From: Alishewanella longhuensis
GTDB taxonomy: Bacteria; Pseudomonadota; Gammaproteobacteria; Enterobacterales; Alteromonadaceae
DNA: 64,000 bases
Direction: 5' to 3'
NCBI RefSeq assembly: GCF_014653435.1
Contig: NZ_BNAO01000002.1
Location: forward strand, 93,757-157,756
The notes under the pieces: generated by a model
The model's database searches: none
What the model was told of the DNA's origin: nothing
What the model saw: only the letters and a program-made list of their open reading frames with translations
Made by a program: the position numbers and the translations under genes
Shown here: one piece after another, positions 52,399-61,833 of the stretch
How the letters are laid out: every line of letters begins with the position of its first letter
Position numbering within the stretch: the first letter of the stretch is position 1

Positions 52399-52788
52399 TT
52401 ATGCTTCGTCGATAACGCCTTGATAACCGGCGGCATCTAACAGTGCGCTCAGTTCAGCTTCATCAGCAATTTTAATTTTAAACATCCAGCCATCTTCGTA
52501 CGGGCTGCTGTTAACCAGCTCTGGAGAATCGCTTAGTGCGTCGTTTACGGCTACCACTTCACCTGATACCGGTGCATAGATATCTGAGGCGGCTTTTACC
52601 GACTCGGCCACAGCGCAATCGTCGCCTTGGCTAACTGTGTCGCCAACTTCTGGTAATTCTACGAATACCATGTCACCTAATAATTCCTGGGCGTGTTCAG
52701 TAATACCAACAGTGTAAACACCGTCACCGTCTGCACGCAGCCACTCATGACTGGAAGCGTATTTTAAATTTGCAGGGATGTTGCTCAT
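52399..52788 (-). CDS. gcvH: Glycine cleavage system H protein
   Basis: The 129-residue lipoyl carrier has the hallmark lipoylated Lys in [19 protein letters not shown] (about residue 65), between [16 protein letters not shown] and [15 protein letters not shown]. It shuttles the aminomethyl group between GcvP and GcvT. It is 61 bases after gcvT. Confidence 0.98.
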   Translation of the reverse strand: MSNIPANLKYASSHEWLRADGDGVYTVGITEHAQELLGDMVFVELPEVGDTVSQGDDCAVAESVKAASDIYAPVSGEVVAVNDALSDSPELVNSSPYEDGWMFKIKIADEAELSALLDAAGYQGVIDEA

Positions 52789-52849
52789 GTTGTTTTCCTT
52801 AGCTGCTCTATTAACAGTTATATTGTTGTGTTACTTGGTATTACTACTA

Positions 52850-53929
52850 TTAAACTAATTTTTTGCCGGCGCGCACAAACGCAGGTTTAACTACCTTTAC
52901 TGCGACCATTTTACCACGGATATCTACTTCTGCTGTGTCGGTGGTAGCAGCAGGCACGCGGGCCATCGCAATACTAAAACCTAAAGTAGGTGAAAAAGTC
53001 CCCGAGGTAATCACACCCTCACCGGCTGGCGTGACTACGCGCTGACCGTGGCGTAATACGCCTTTTTGTTCCATCACTAAACCCACCAATTTCTCGGTAC
53101 CGGTGGCTTTGGCTTGTTCCAGCGCCGCACGGCCAATAAAGTTACGCTCGCTTGGCTCCCAGGCAATGGTCCAGCCCATATTGGCCGCTAATGGTGATAC
53201 GGTTTCGTCCATATCCTGACCATATAAGTTCATACCCGCTTCTAAACGCAGGGTATCGCGCGCGCCCAAACCACAGGGTTTTACGCCAGCGCCAACCAGT
53301 TGCGCCCACAAGGCTGCAGCTTGCTCATTAGGTAAAGCAATTTCGTAACCATCTTCGCCGGTGTAACCGGTAGTGGCAATAAATAAATCGCCAGCTTGAA
53401 CACCAAAAAAGGGCTTCATACCGGCTACAGCAGCTTGCTGCTCAGCAGTTAATAAGGTGGCAACTTTGGCTTTGGCATTTGGGCCTTGTACCGCAATCAT
53501 CGCGAACTCCGGGCGCTCGGTTACAGTAACATCGAAGGCTTTGGCTTGCGCACTGATATGCGCCAGATCTTTTTCGCGGGTAGCAGAGTTAACCACTAAA
53601 CGGAAGAAATCTTCTTGCAGGAAATAAACGATAAGGTCGTCAATGACACCGCCTTGCTCATTCAGCATGCCGGTGTACAGGGCTTTGCCGGGCACCGTCA
53701 GTTTAGCAACGTCGTTGGCCACTAAAAAACGCAGGAAATTACGGGTATTGGCACCGGTTAAGTCAACGATGGTCATATGCGACACATCAAACATACCAGC
53801 GTCTTGACGCACAGCATGGTGCTCTTCAATCTGTGAGCCATAGTTAATTGGCATTTCCCAGCCGAAGAAATCGACCATCTTGGCACCTGCAGCCAGGTGG
53901 CTGGCATGTAACACGGTTTTTTGAGCCAT
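52850..53929 (-). CDS. gcvT: Aminomethyltransferase, T protein
   Basis: The 359-residue protein has the T-protein signature [23 protein letters not shown], the folate-binding segment [11 protein letters not shown]-type ([14 protein letters not shown]) and the conserved [10 protein letters not shown]. It transfers the methylene group to tetrahydrofolate. It is the first gene of the glycine cleavage operon. Confidence 0.98.
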   Translation of the reverse strand: MAQKTVLHASHLAAGAKMVDFFGWEMPINYGSQIEEHHAVRQDAGMFDVSHMTIVDLTGANTRNFLRFLVANDVAKLTVPGKALYTGMLNEQGGVIDDLIVYFLQEDFFRLVVNSATREKDLAHISAQAKAFDVTVTERPEFAMIAVQGPNAKAKVATLLTAEQQAAVAGMKPFFGVQAGDLFIATTGYTGEDGYEIALPNEQAAALWAQLVGAGVKPCGLGARDTLRLEAGMNLYGQDMDETVSPLAANMGWTIAWEPSERNFIGRAALEQAKATGTEKLVGLVMEQKGVLRHGQRVVTPAGEGVITSGTFSPTLGFSIAMARVPAATTDTAEVDIRGKMVAVKVVKPAFVRAGKKLV

Positions 53930-54045
53930 TATTTTTTCCTACTTATTATGAGGGTAGGCAGCAGAAAAATGATTACAATTAAAAGCTGTTAATTTTCAGC
54001 TAGTTAAGTGCAAGCCCTGCTACCTCAACTAAAAAATACCGCTCG

Positions 54046-54051
54046 ATTATA
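54046..54051 (-). promoter_or_regulatory. Candidate gcvT promoter -10
   Basis: TATAAT on the minus strand gives a start near 54039 and a leader of about 110 bases before gcvT. The best -35 is TGTTTA at 17 bp or TTTACA at 15 bp. The leader has an AGCTG/CAGCT hairpin followed by TTTTAATT but no aptamer-like features. Confidence 0.4.
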
Positions 54052-54146
54052 CCGCAAGCACCGCCCTGTAAACAGCCCAATTTGGATTACTTTTTGTAAT
54101 GCGACAGCAGCGATTACCAAAAAATCTAAGGTGAATTATGACAATA

Positions 54147-55346
54147 TTAATACTTAGCAATCTCCGGCAAGTCACCGCTATTACCCAGAGCAGCTGCCAT
54201 CAGTTTTTGTTTTACACCCGGTAATTTGTCGGCCAGCACTAAACCGACACCCCGTAACAGTTTTAAGGGGGCCAGATCATTACTAAAACCACGTTTAAAG
54301 GCTTCCATGGTGGCGATCATGCTTTGTGCTTCGGCTTTGCGCCAGCGCTGATAGGCCAGCAAGGCGCGGGCTTCGTACAGTGGCTTACCGGCCGTTAACT
54401 GGCTACCCAGTATTTGCGCCAATGCTGCAACGTCCATTAGCCCCAGGTTCATACCCTGCCCGGCTAATGGATGAATACTATGGGCTGCGTCGGCCACTAA
54501 GACCACCCGGCCACGTACCCATTCGCTGGCATAACGCATTTTTAGCGGGAAAGCTTGTCGGGCGCTTTGTAAGGTTAGACAACCCAGTACACTTTGGCTG
54601 GCCGCCGTCAGTGCCTGATTAAAGGCGTTATCGTCCAGCGCCATTAATGCTTCAGCGCGATCGGTGTCAGCACTCCAAACAATAGAGCACAAATTCGCAT
54701 CCGGTAAGGGCAATAAGGCTAAGGGGCCGCTGGCTAAAAAGGCCTGACGGGCGCTAGCCTGGTGTGCTTCTTCGCAAGCAATAACGGCGACTATGGCCTG
54801 CTGATTATAGTCCCAATGCGTCAGCGGTAATTGCTGCTGTTGCCGCACAAAAGAATTAACGCCATCGGCACCAACCAATAATTGACTGAGCAGGATTTGG
54901 CCGTTATTGAGCTGCACCAGCACATCGCGCTCGGTTTGCGCTAATTGGCTTATCTCGACATTAAAATAGCATTGAATAGCCGCCTGTTGCTGTACTTTTA
55001 CGTACAGCTGCTGGCGAATGGCTTCGTTATCGCAGATCCAGCCCAGTTCTGGTAACTGTGGTGGCTCGGCACTAAAAGCAATACGACCAAAACTGTCCGC
55101 TTCCCATACCTGCATCTGGCTATAGGGTGCGGCTTGCGCGGCAATACCCTGCCACACACTGAGCTTACTTAGCACCCGCATCGACGCGGGGTTAAGGGCA
55201 CTCACGCGCTGATAGACTGGCGTGGCCAATTCTGGCGCAGCGCCCCTTTCAATCACGGCAATCGTTAAGCCAAGCTCGGCTAGCAATAAGGCCAGCGTTA
55301 AACCGGCGCTACCGGCGCCGACAATAGTTACATCAAGATTTTGCAT
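54147..55346 (-). CDS. ubiI: FAD-dependent ubiquinone biosynthesis hydroxylase (UbiI/VisC-type)
   Basis: The 399-residue flavoprotein has the FAD Rossmann GAGSAGLTLALLLAELGL, the mid-domain GADGVNSFVR and the C-terminal VADAAHSIHPLAGQGMNLG. VSALNPASMRVL at residue 50 is typical of UbiI (VisC) and position between ubiH and gcvT is the usual one for ubiI. It hydroxylates the ubiquinone ring at C5. Its start overlaps ubiH by 14 bases. UbiF is the main alternative call. Confidence 0.85.
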   Translation of the reverse strand: MQNLDVTIVGAGSAGLTLALLLAELGLTIAVIERGAAPELATPVYQRVSALNPASMRVLSKLSVWQGIAAQAAPYSQMQVWEADSFGRIAFSAEPPQLPELGWICDNEAIRQQLYVKVQQQAAIQCYFNVEISQLAQTERDVLVQLNNGQILLSQLLVGADGVNSFVRQQQQLPLTHWDYNQQAIVAVIACEEAHQASARQAFLASGPLALLPLPDANLCSIVWSADTDRAEALMALDDNAFNQALTAASQSVLGCLTLQSARQAFPLKMRYASEWVRGRVVLVADAAHSIHPLAGQGMNLGLMDVAALAQILGSQLTAGKPLYEARALLAYQRWRKAEAQSMIATMEAFKRGFSNDLAPLKLLRGVGLVLADKLPGVKQKLMAAALGNSGDLPEIAKY

Positions 55347-56559
55347 ACTGCGCTCCAAAACCCATGGTCTGGCGAGCCAGTGGTGTTTTTAAATCATCGC
55401 ACATCAGCATAGCAAAAAGCCCCAGGTTGCGCGCCAGCGCCACCAGCCGTGAACGATTAGAAAAGGTGCGAACTAAGGCATCGGTTAACCAAATTACCCG
55501 TTGCATATCGGCCTGCCGGGCCTGCTCGTATTGCCGCAATTGCGCATAACTACCTACGTCGCTGCCACCTTGCGCCAATAACATACTTAGGCTATCAATA
55601 TCGCGCAGCGCCAAATTAAAGCCCTGACCAGCAATAGGATGTAAGCTATGCAGGCTATTACCCAGCAAAGCAGCCCGATGGCTAACTACCTGCGGGCTTT
55701 GTCGCAAAACCAAAGGGTACGCCACGCGTTTGCCACAACCGCTAAATACCCCGGCGCGATAGCCAAACGCCTGTTGTACTCTGGCCAGGAATTCTGGCTC
55801 TGACAGGGCTAACAGCGCATCAGCCTCTGCTGGAGGCACTGTCCAAACTAAAGAGTAGCGATTAGCGGTGAGCGGCAATAAGGCAATGGGGCCATGTTCG
55901 GTAAAGCGCTCGAAGGCCTTGTTTTGATGGCGCTGCGCCAAGGCTAAATTGGCGATAATGGCGGTTTGTTCATAAGGGGTTTCGTGCTGCGGCACGGCCA
56001 CTAATTGGCGGGTAGCCGATTGGCCCCCTTCGGCAATCACCAGTAGGCTGGCCTGTAACTCGCTGCCATCATTAAGCCTAATTTGCTGCGCTTTATCACT
56101 GGGGGTAATGGCGCTGATGTGCTTTGGCTGCAAACGGGTTAATTGTGAAGAAGCCGCTAGCTGTGCGGCTAACACGGCGCCGATATGCTCTACTTCTATT
56201 ACCTGGCCTAAAGCAGGCACCCGATATTCAGCGGCACTTAACCAGGTTTTGCCAAAATGACCACGATCGGATACCGCAATATCCATGATCGGGCAGCCAA
56301 AAGGAGCTAGCCTTTCCCAAATACCAAATTGCTGCAACAGCTGCACGCTGCCGGCCGACAGTGCAATGCTGCGGCTATCAAAACTGGCTTTAGGGGCGCT
56401 ATCGGCTTGCTGCTCTACGATGGCCAGTTTCAACTCGGGGCAACGCTGGGTTAACGCAAGCGCCAGCATAGAGCCGGCCATGCCGCCGCCGGCAATCACT
56501 ACGTCATAATGTGGCCGCTCGCCCGGTGTCGTACCCGAAAGGTTAAGGATCTCAGTCAT
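55333..56559 (-). CDS. ubiH: 2-octaprenyl-6-methoxyphenol hydroxylase
   Basis: The 408-residue FAD monooxygenase shows AGGGMAGSMLALALTQR, the UbiH-typical FDSRSIALSAGS, SDRGHFGKTWL and LLGNSLHSLHPIAGQGFNLA. It hydroxylates C6 of the ubiquinone precursor. It lies between pepP and ubiI in the classical order. Confidence 0.92.
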   Translation of the reverse strand: MTEILNLSGTTPGERPHYDVVIAGGGMAGSMLALALTQRCPELKLAIVEQQADSAPKASFDSRSIALSAGSVQLLQQFGIWERLAPFGCPIMDIAVSDRGHFGKTWLSAAEYRVPALGQVIEVEHIGAVLAAQLAASSQLTRLQPKHISAITPSDKAQQIRLNDGSELQASLLVIAEGGQSATRQLVAVPQHETPYEQTAIIANLALAQRHQNKAFERFTEHGPIALLPLTANRYSLVWTVPPAEADALLALSEPEFLARVQQAFGYRAGVFSGCGKRVAYPLVLRQSPQVVSHRAALLGNSLHSLHPIAGQGFNLALRDIDSLSMLLAQGGSDVGSYAQLRQYEQARQADMQRVIWLTDALVRTFSNRSRLVALARNLGLFAMLMCDDLKTPLARQTMGFGAQYAKS

Positions 56560-56623
56560 GCGTTTTTTGGTCTTCTTAGCTTTGGCTTTACTGTCACGTT
56601 AAGCTACCAGGTTAGCTAGCAAG

Positions 56624-57937
56624 TTAAGCGCTATTTTGGCGCATTAGCTGTTCAATATCCGTCAGGCTTTTAACACAGGCGGCAGTCATATTCTCGGCGC
56701 CTTCGCTGGTAACCAGAATATTATCTTCAATCCGCACCGCCAGGCCCCACCACTTTTCTGCGGTATCGGCGCCAGACGCGATATAAAGACCGGGCTCTAT
56801 GGTTAACACCATACCGGCGGCAAAGGGCCTGTCTGCACCTGCCACTTTATACGCGCCCACATCATGTACGTCTAAGCCCAGCCAATGGCCTATACCATGC
56901 ATAAAATACTGCTTGCAGGCTTTGCTTGTTATGAGCTCGGTCAAATCTCCCTGCAAAATTCCTAATTTTAGTAAGCCTTCGGTTAGGATCTGTTCGGCAA
57001 TATGATTAAGCTCGGTAAAGGTGGCGCCAGGTTTCACTGCAGCAATACAAGCCAGTTGTGCAGCTAATACCAGCTGATATATCGCCGCTTGCTCAGCGCT
57101 AAAACGCCCATTTACCGGAAAAGTACGGCTAATATCGGCGGCATAGCCGGCGAGTTCACAACCGGCATCAATCAGCACCAGATCACCGCTTTTTAACGGG
57201 CAGCTATTTTCGGTGTAATGCAAAATACAGCCGTTTTCACCGCTGCCAACAATGCTGTTATAGGCAGGAAAGCGCGCGCCCTGCATAGCAAATTCGTGCA
57301 GAATTTCCGCTTCTAATTGATATTCAAAGGCACCGGCGCGGCAAAACTGCATAGCGCGATGATGCGCCTGGCTGCTAATTTGCGCGGCGCGGCGCATAGT
57401 CGCCAGCTCTGCCTCATCTTTAATTAACCGTTGCTCACTGCTAAAGGGGCGTAAATCGTGCAAGCACACCGGCGCGATATCGCCACGTTTTTCGCGTTGT
57501 CGCAGGTTTTGCATAATGCTGGCAAGCTGCTGCTCTAGTGCTGGCTGCTCGCCTAGTGTCAGATAAACAGCATTTTTACCGTTAATGGCCTGTGTAAGCT
57601 GCTCGTGTTGCTCGCTAATACTGGCGGCCTTAAGCCCTAAGGTGGTTAAGGCGGCTGCCGGCCCCAACCTGCGGCCCTGCCAGATTTCGGCCAGTGGATC
57701 TTTATCGCGGCAAAGCAGCAAGGCGTCACAGTGTGCTTGCTGATCTTTGCTTAAAATAAGCAACGCATCGGGTTCATTAAAGCCGGTGTAATACCAAAAA
57801 TCGCTATTTTGCCGAAACGGGTACTCGGTATCGCGGCTACGGCTTTGTTCGCTGGCGGCGGCGATTAACACCACCGAGTTTGCGGGTAACTGAGCTAATA
57901 ATTGCTGGCGACGCTGCAAATAACAATCTGATTGCAT
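56624..57937 (-). CDS. pepP: Xaa-Pro aminopeptidase
   Basis: The 437-residue metallopeptidase has the AMP-N domain and the pita-bread catalytic domain with Mn ligands in IDAGCELAGYAADISRTFP (two Asp), HGIGHWLGLDVHD (His), TIEPGLYI (Glu) and VRIEDNILVT (Glu). It removes N-terminal residues preceding proline. Conserved neighbour of ubiH. Confidence 0.96.
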   Translation of the reverse strand: MQSDCYLQRRQQLLAQLPANSVVLIAAASEQSRSRDTEYPFRQNSDFWYYTGFNEPDALLILSKDQQAHCDALLLCRDKDPLAEIWQGRRLGPAAALTTLGLKAASISEQHEQLTQAINGKNAVYLTLGEQPALEQQLASIMQNLRQREKRGDIAPVCLHDLRPFSSEQRLIKDEAELATMRRAAQISSQAHHRAMQFCRAGAFEYQLEAEILHEFAMQGARFPAYNSIVGSGENGCILHYTENSCPLKSGDLVLIDAGCELAGYAADISRTFPVNGRFSAEQAAIYQLVLAAQLACIAAVKPGATFTELNHIAEQILTEGLLKLGILQGDLTELITSKACKQYFMHGIGHWLGLDVHDVGAYKVAGADRPFAAGMVLTIEPGLYIASGADTAEKWWGLAVRIEDNILVTSEGAENMTAACVKSLTDIEQLMRQNSA

Positions 57938-58025
57938 GCTAATTCTCTTAAATTAAAGTCGCGTGTAGAAGAAACGAAAACCCCGTAGTCGCAAGCTTGC
58001 AACAACAGGCTTTAGGCAACCAGGA

Positions 58026-58622
58026 CTAGTGCAGTGTTTTACTTAGTGGGCCTTTATCTATCGGTTTAATGCCCACCTCGTTAAAACAACTGAATACCAT
58101 CAGCCGAATATGTTCCAGCACCATAAAATAGGCTTCTTCATTTTCTTCGGCGCTGCTGTCATCGTTGGTGGCAATATCTAGCTTGGTCACTTCGGTTAGC
58201 TGCTCTACGGCTTCCCGTATATCGTCAGACAGTAAAGACAGATCAGTTTGCTGTACGGCAAAGCCCACTAAAAAGGCTTGTGTCCACTCCACCATAGCTT
58301 CCAAGCGTTCAATCAAGGCATCATCGTCATTGGGCAATAGCAGGGCAAAATCGTAGTCACCGCTTTGTAAGCTTTGCGCTGTGTTACTGATTAATTGCTG
58401 TACATCGGTTTTTAGCGCCTGAGGTAAGGCCTGGCCATCATTTAAAAAATCATAGAGTACGGCTAAAAAGTCTGGGCTTTGCGCCGATAGGCCGCCGCTT
58501 AGTAAGCCGCTAATTAGGCCGTGTAATTCTGCAGCCGAAGCCATTACAAAGGCACCGTCGAGCTCCGCGCTCCAGCGATCATAGCTTTGTATTAACGAAC
58601 TGGAAGTTAAGGTATTGGGCAT
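58026..58622 (-). CDS. ygfB: YgfB/YecA family (UPF0149) protein
   Basis: The 198-residue reading starts at the ATG preceded by GACGAGG; the frame extends 30 codons further without support. It contains ELHGLISGLLSGG and the acidic end VTKLDIATNDDSSAEENEEA typical of UPF0149. In some pseudomonads YgfB modulates antibiotic-resistance genes; general role unclear. The zapA gene that usually stands between ygfB and ssrS is missing. Confidence 0.92.
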   Translation of the reverse strand: MPNTLTSSSLIQSYDRWSAELDGAFVMASAAELHGLISGLLSGGLSAQSPDFLAVLYDFLNDGQALPQALKTDVQQLISNTAQSLQSGDYDFALLLPNDDDALIERLEAMVEWTQAFLVGFAVQQTDLSLLSDDIREAVEQLTEVTKLDIATNDDSSAEENEEAYFMVLEHIRLMVFSCFNEVGIKPIDKGPLSKTLH

Positions 58623-58744
58623 GGCCGCCTCGTCTTTGGCTAAAAAGATGGTGCCATATGCTACCACCACCACTGCGCTACGCCAACCGTCAGCAACAGG
58701 GCGCGTAAACAAGCAGCAGTTAGACTACTTTCCTGCAGATTAAC

Positions 58745-58773
58745 TTAGACAGCAGATTTTAGAGTGATATACT
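58745..58773 (+). promoter_or_regulatory. Sigma-70 promoter of 6S RNA
   Basis: TTAGAC (58745-58750) and TATACT (58768-58773) are 17 bases apart, a near-ideal sigma-70 promoter, giving a start near 58779. Confidence 0.75.
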
Positions 58774-58778
58774 TAAGA

Positions 58779-58961
58779 TGTTCTCTGGGGTGTTTGTGAT
58801 GTGTTGATGTCCCTGAGCCGATAATTGTTTTACTAAGGGATGTTTCTGTGTCGCTTTTGTGCAGGCCCGGCTTGTACCGGGAAGCCTACGGTGGCCATTG
58901 CCGTTCCGCCTTGAACCTATGGTTCAAGGGCTTAAACACCTTACGGCATCCCCGGAGAACA
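58779..58961 (+). ncRNA. ssrS: 6S RNA
   Basis: About 183 bases that match the 6S layout: closing stem TTCTCTGGGG near 58781 against CCCCGGAGAAC near 58950, conserved internal CCCTGAGCCGATA (58811-58823), the central open region with flanks GGGAAGCCTACGG, and CCTTGAACCTATGGTTCAAGG (hairpin at 58909-58929), all shared in position with E. coli 6S. It binds sigma-70 RNA polymerase in stationary phase. ygfA follows, as in E. coli. Confidence 0.93.
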
Positions 58962-59017
58962 CTGCAGCGTTTTATGTTATGTTCTCTTCCTATTTTTACT
59001 GCCTGTATACCGTTGCT

Positions 59018-59602
59018 ATGCAAAATCGTCAGCAATTAAGAACCGAGATCCGCCGTCGCCGTATGGCACTAACCGCCAACGAGCAGCAGCAGGCTGCTAC
59101 CGCTTTAGTAAAGCGCGTACTAGGGCAACCTACCTTAATGGCGCAACAGCACGTCGCACTTTATTTAAGCAACGATGGTGAAATTAATACCGCGCCGCTA
59201 ATACAGGCGTTGCTTGCTGCCGGAAAAAACCTCTATTTACCGGTTCTACATCCTTTCGCGAGTGGCTATTTGCTCTTTCAACACTATCAGGCCCAAACGC
59301 CTTTACAACCTAACCGCTTTGGTATTGCTGAGCCGGTTTTAAATTGTGCTGAGGTTAAGCCTGTGCCAGAACTCGAGGTTATTTTTACGCCTCTGGTGGC
59401 CTTTGATAGTCAGGGGCAACGCCTGGGAATGGGAGGCGGCTTTTACGATCGCACCCTGGCACAACTTCCAGTAAATCATACTACTGCTATTGTTGGCCTG
59501 GCACACAGTTGTCAGCAGGTAGCAGCCGTGCCGGTTGAACCCTGGGATCAACCGCTGGATGCCATTGTTACCCCTGACCATTATTTTCAATTCAGGGCCT
59601 GA
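59018..59602 (+). CDS. ygfA: 5-formyltetrahydrofolate cyclo-ligase
   Basis: The 194-residue protein begins MQNRQQLRTEIRRRRMAL, a typical start of the family, and has VIFTPLVAFDSQGQRLGMGG and GFYDRTLAQL, the ATP/folate-binding signatures. It converts 5-formyl-THF to 5,10-methenyl-THF. Reading further upstream would run into the 6S RNA gene, so this ATG was chosen. It is probably co-transcribed with 6S RNA. Confidence 0.93.
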   Translation: MQNRQQLRTEIRRRRMALTANEQQQAATALVKRVLGQPTLMAQQHVALYLSNDGEINTAPLIQALLAAGKNLYLPVLHPFASGYLLFQHYQAQTPLQPNRFGIAEPVLNCAEVKPVPELEVIFTPLVAFDSQGQRLGMGGGFYDRTLAQLPVNHTTAIVGLAHSCQQVAAVPVEPWDQPLDAIVTPDHYFQFRA

Positions 59603-59688
59603 CGCGGCTAACGCAAAGCAATACTGTCTTTTTTAAATGCACAAGATATAATATCCGTCTGTATGGCTAAACGCATAAAGTGAACCTG

Positions 59689-60345
59689 ATGACGCAAGAT
59701 GAAATGAAACGTAACGCTGCCCGGGCAGCACTGGCATTTATTCCGGCAAACACCATAGTCGGTGTGGGTACGGGCTCTACCGTAAATCATTTTATCGATG
59801 CACTGGGTGAGATCAAAGCGCAAATTGCTGGCGCAGTGTCCAGTTCTGAGCAATCTACTGCCCGTTTAAAAGCACTGGGTATTCCGGTACTGGATCTCAA
59901 TACTGTTGAACGCTTTAGTGTTTATATTGATGGGGCCGACGAAATTAACCCGCAACGTCATATGATTAAAGGCGGTGGCGCTGCGCTTACCCGTGAAAAA
60001 ATTGTCGCGGCGGTGGCCGAGACCTTTATTTGTATTGTTGATAACAGCAAACAAGTGGATGTATTGGGCAAATTCCCCTTGCCGGTTGAAGTCATACCGA
60101 TGGCTGCAGCCTATGTTAGCCGAGAGCTCGCCAAACTGGGTGGCCGCCCGGTGGTGCGTGAGAATGTGATCACGGATAACGGCAACCTGATTATTGATGT
60201 GCACGATTTGCAGATTACGGATCCTCTTGCCACAGAACAACAGATTAATGGTATTGTCGGGGTGGTGACTAACGGTATTTTTGCGCATCGTTGCGCTGAT
60301 ATCGTCTTGGTTGGCACGGCTGAAGGTACACAAACGCTAAAATAA
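59689..60345 (+). CDS. rpiA: Ribose-5-phosphate isomerase A
   Basis: The 218-residue protein starts [15 protein letters not shown], as in E. coli RpiA; a GTG nine bases earlier is the alternative. Key segments are [37 protein letters not shown] and [12 protein letters not shown]. It interconverts ribose-5-P and ribulose-5-P. Confidence 0.96.
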   Translation: MTQDEMKRNAARAALAFIPANTIVGVGTGSTVNHFIDALGEIKAQIAGAVSSSEQSTARLKALGIPVLDLNTVERFSVYIDGADEINPQRHMIKGGGAALTREKIVAAVAETFICIVDNSKQVDVLGKFPLPVEVIPMAAAYVSRELAKLGGRPVVRENVITDNGNLIIDVHDLQITDPLATEQQINGIVGVVTNGIFAHRCADIVLVGTAEGTQTLK

Positions 60346-60445
60346 TAATAACCGTGATAAACACGGCTATACCCTTCGTTTTGCAAAGTGCGCGGGTATA
60401 TAAGCCAAGGCAGCATTTTATTTAAACAAGCACAAGAGAAGTGAC

Positions 60446-61672
60446 ATGGAAAAATTTTCGCTGGCAAAAGACAAAATTAAGATCCTGCTGCTGGAAGGCT
60501 TACACCAAAGTGCGGTACAAACCTTTAAAGATCAGGGTTATACCAATATCGAGTATCTGAAAACTTCCTTGCCGGAAGATGAACTCATTGAGCGCATTAA
60601 AGATGTGCATTTTATTGGTATTCGCTCACGTACCCAGCTTACCGAAAATGTACTGGAAGCTGCCAGCAAGCTGGTGGCTATTGGTTGTTTTTGTATCGGT
60701 ACTAACCAGGTTGATTTAAACGCCGCGCTAAAGCGCGCTGTACCGGTGTTTAATGCGCCCTTCTCTAATACCCGTTCGGTAGCCGAGCTGGTGCTGGGGC
60801 AAATTATTATGCTGTTGCGTGGTATTCCGCAGCGCAACGCCGCCGCCCACCGTGGCGAGTGGTTAAAAACGGCCGATCAATCTTTTGAAGCCCGTGGTAA
60901 AACTCTGGGTATTATCGGTTACGGCCATATCGGTACTCAGCTAAGTATTATGGCTGAGCAACTGGGTATGCGCGTGCAGTTTTACGACATCGAGAGCAAA
61001 CTGGTATTGGGTAATGCTACCCAGGTCGATTTAGCCACGGTGTTGAAAAGCTCGGATGTGATTAGCTTACACGTGCCAGAAACCGCGCAGACGCAAAATA
61101 TGATTGGCGAAGCCGAATTTGCGTTAATGAAGCATGGCGCTATCTTAATTAATGCCTCGCGCGGTACTGTGGTTGATATTGATGCCCTAACCGCAGCGCT
61201 TAGCAGTAAACAACTGGCCGGCGCCGCTATCGATGTGTTCCCGGTAGAGCCTAAAGGCAATAATGAGGAATTTGTGTCGCCGCTGCGCCAGTTTGATAAC
61301 GTGATCCTAACCCCGCATATCGGTGGTTCAACCCAGGAAGCACAGGAAAACATCGGCTTTGAAGTGGCGGGTAAATTGGTGAAATACAGTGATAATGGTT
61401 CAACGCTGTCAGCCGTGAATTTCCCAGAGGTATCCCTACCTGAGCATAAAGATCGCGCGCGTTTGCTGCATATCCACAAAAACCAGCCAGGTATGCTGAC
61501 TAAGATCAACGAAGCCTTTGCTAAGCACAATGTGAATATCGCTGGCCAATATCTGCAAACTAATCAGGAAATTGGTTATGTGGTTATTGATATTGATTCT
61601 GCCGATCGTGAACTGGCCTTAAATGAGCTAAAAGCGATTCCGGGTACCTTAAGAGCACGGGTACTGCATTAA
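60446..61672 (+). CDS. serA: D-3-phosphoglycerate dehydrogenase
   Basis: The 408-residue protein matches E. coli SerA across its length: FSNTRSVAELVLGQI, the NAD-binding GIIGYGHIGTQLSIMAEQLG, catalytic INASRGTVVDI and LTPHIGGSTQEAQENI, and a C-terminal ACT domain for serine feedback (LLHIHKNQPGMLTKINEAFA). It catalyses the first step of serine synthesis, supplying serine and glycine to the pathway that gcv degrades. The rpiA-serA order is conserved. Confidence 0.97.
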   Translation: MEKFSLAKDKIKILLLEGLHQSAVQTFKDQGYTNIEYLKTSLPEDELIERIKDVHFIGIRSRTQLTENVLEAASKLVAIGCFCIGTNQVDLNAALKRAVPVFNAPFSNTRSVAELVLGQIIMLLRGIPQRNAAAHRGEWLKTADQSFEARGKTLGIIGYGHIGTQLSIMAEQLGMRVQFYDIESKLVLGNATQVDLATVLKSSDVISLHVPETAQTQNMIGEAEFALMKHGAILINASRGTVVDIDALTAALSSKQLAGAAIDVFPVEPKGNNEEFVSPLRQFDNVILTPHIGGSTQEAQENIGFEVAGKLVKYSDNGSTLSAVNFPEVSLPEHKDRARLLHIHKNQPGMLTKINEAFAKHNVNIAGQYLQTNQEIGYVVIDIDSADRELALNELKAIPGTLRARVLH

Positions 61673-61703
61673 TTTGCTGTTGTAGCATAGCTAAACGAAA
61701 AAC

Positions 61704-61727
61704 AGGGGCTTTATAGCCCCTATTTTT
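61704..61727 (+). terminator. Intrinsic terminator of serA
   Basis: AGGGGCT and AGCCCCT form a 7-bp stem around TTAT, followed by ATTTTT, about 30 bases past the serA stop. Confidence 0.8.
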
Positions 61728-61833
61728 ATGCTGTTTTTGCCCAACTTTTTTATCGCGACAGCGGTGTGTTGCATCCTTGTATCACCGGCTGTCACTGTAA
61801 TACTGCTTCGTAAAGCAATATTTTGCTGCCTAT

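Noticed and set aside
53930-54046. Possible glycine riboswitch in the gcvT leader
   Set aside because: The leader is about 110 bases and lacks the conserved aptamer blocks; only a short hairpin is seen.
58848-59017. Longer N-terminus of the 5-FCL protein reaching into the upstream region
   Set aside because: That sequence is 6S RNA; the family start is at 59018.
59866-60333. A 155-codon reverse ORF inside rpiA
   Set aside because: It is antisense to a conserved enzyme, with no independent support.
61681-61833. Possible extra gene between serA and phoX
   Set aside because: Only a terminator and AT-rich sequence are present.
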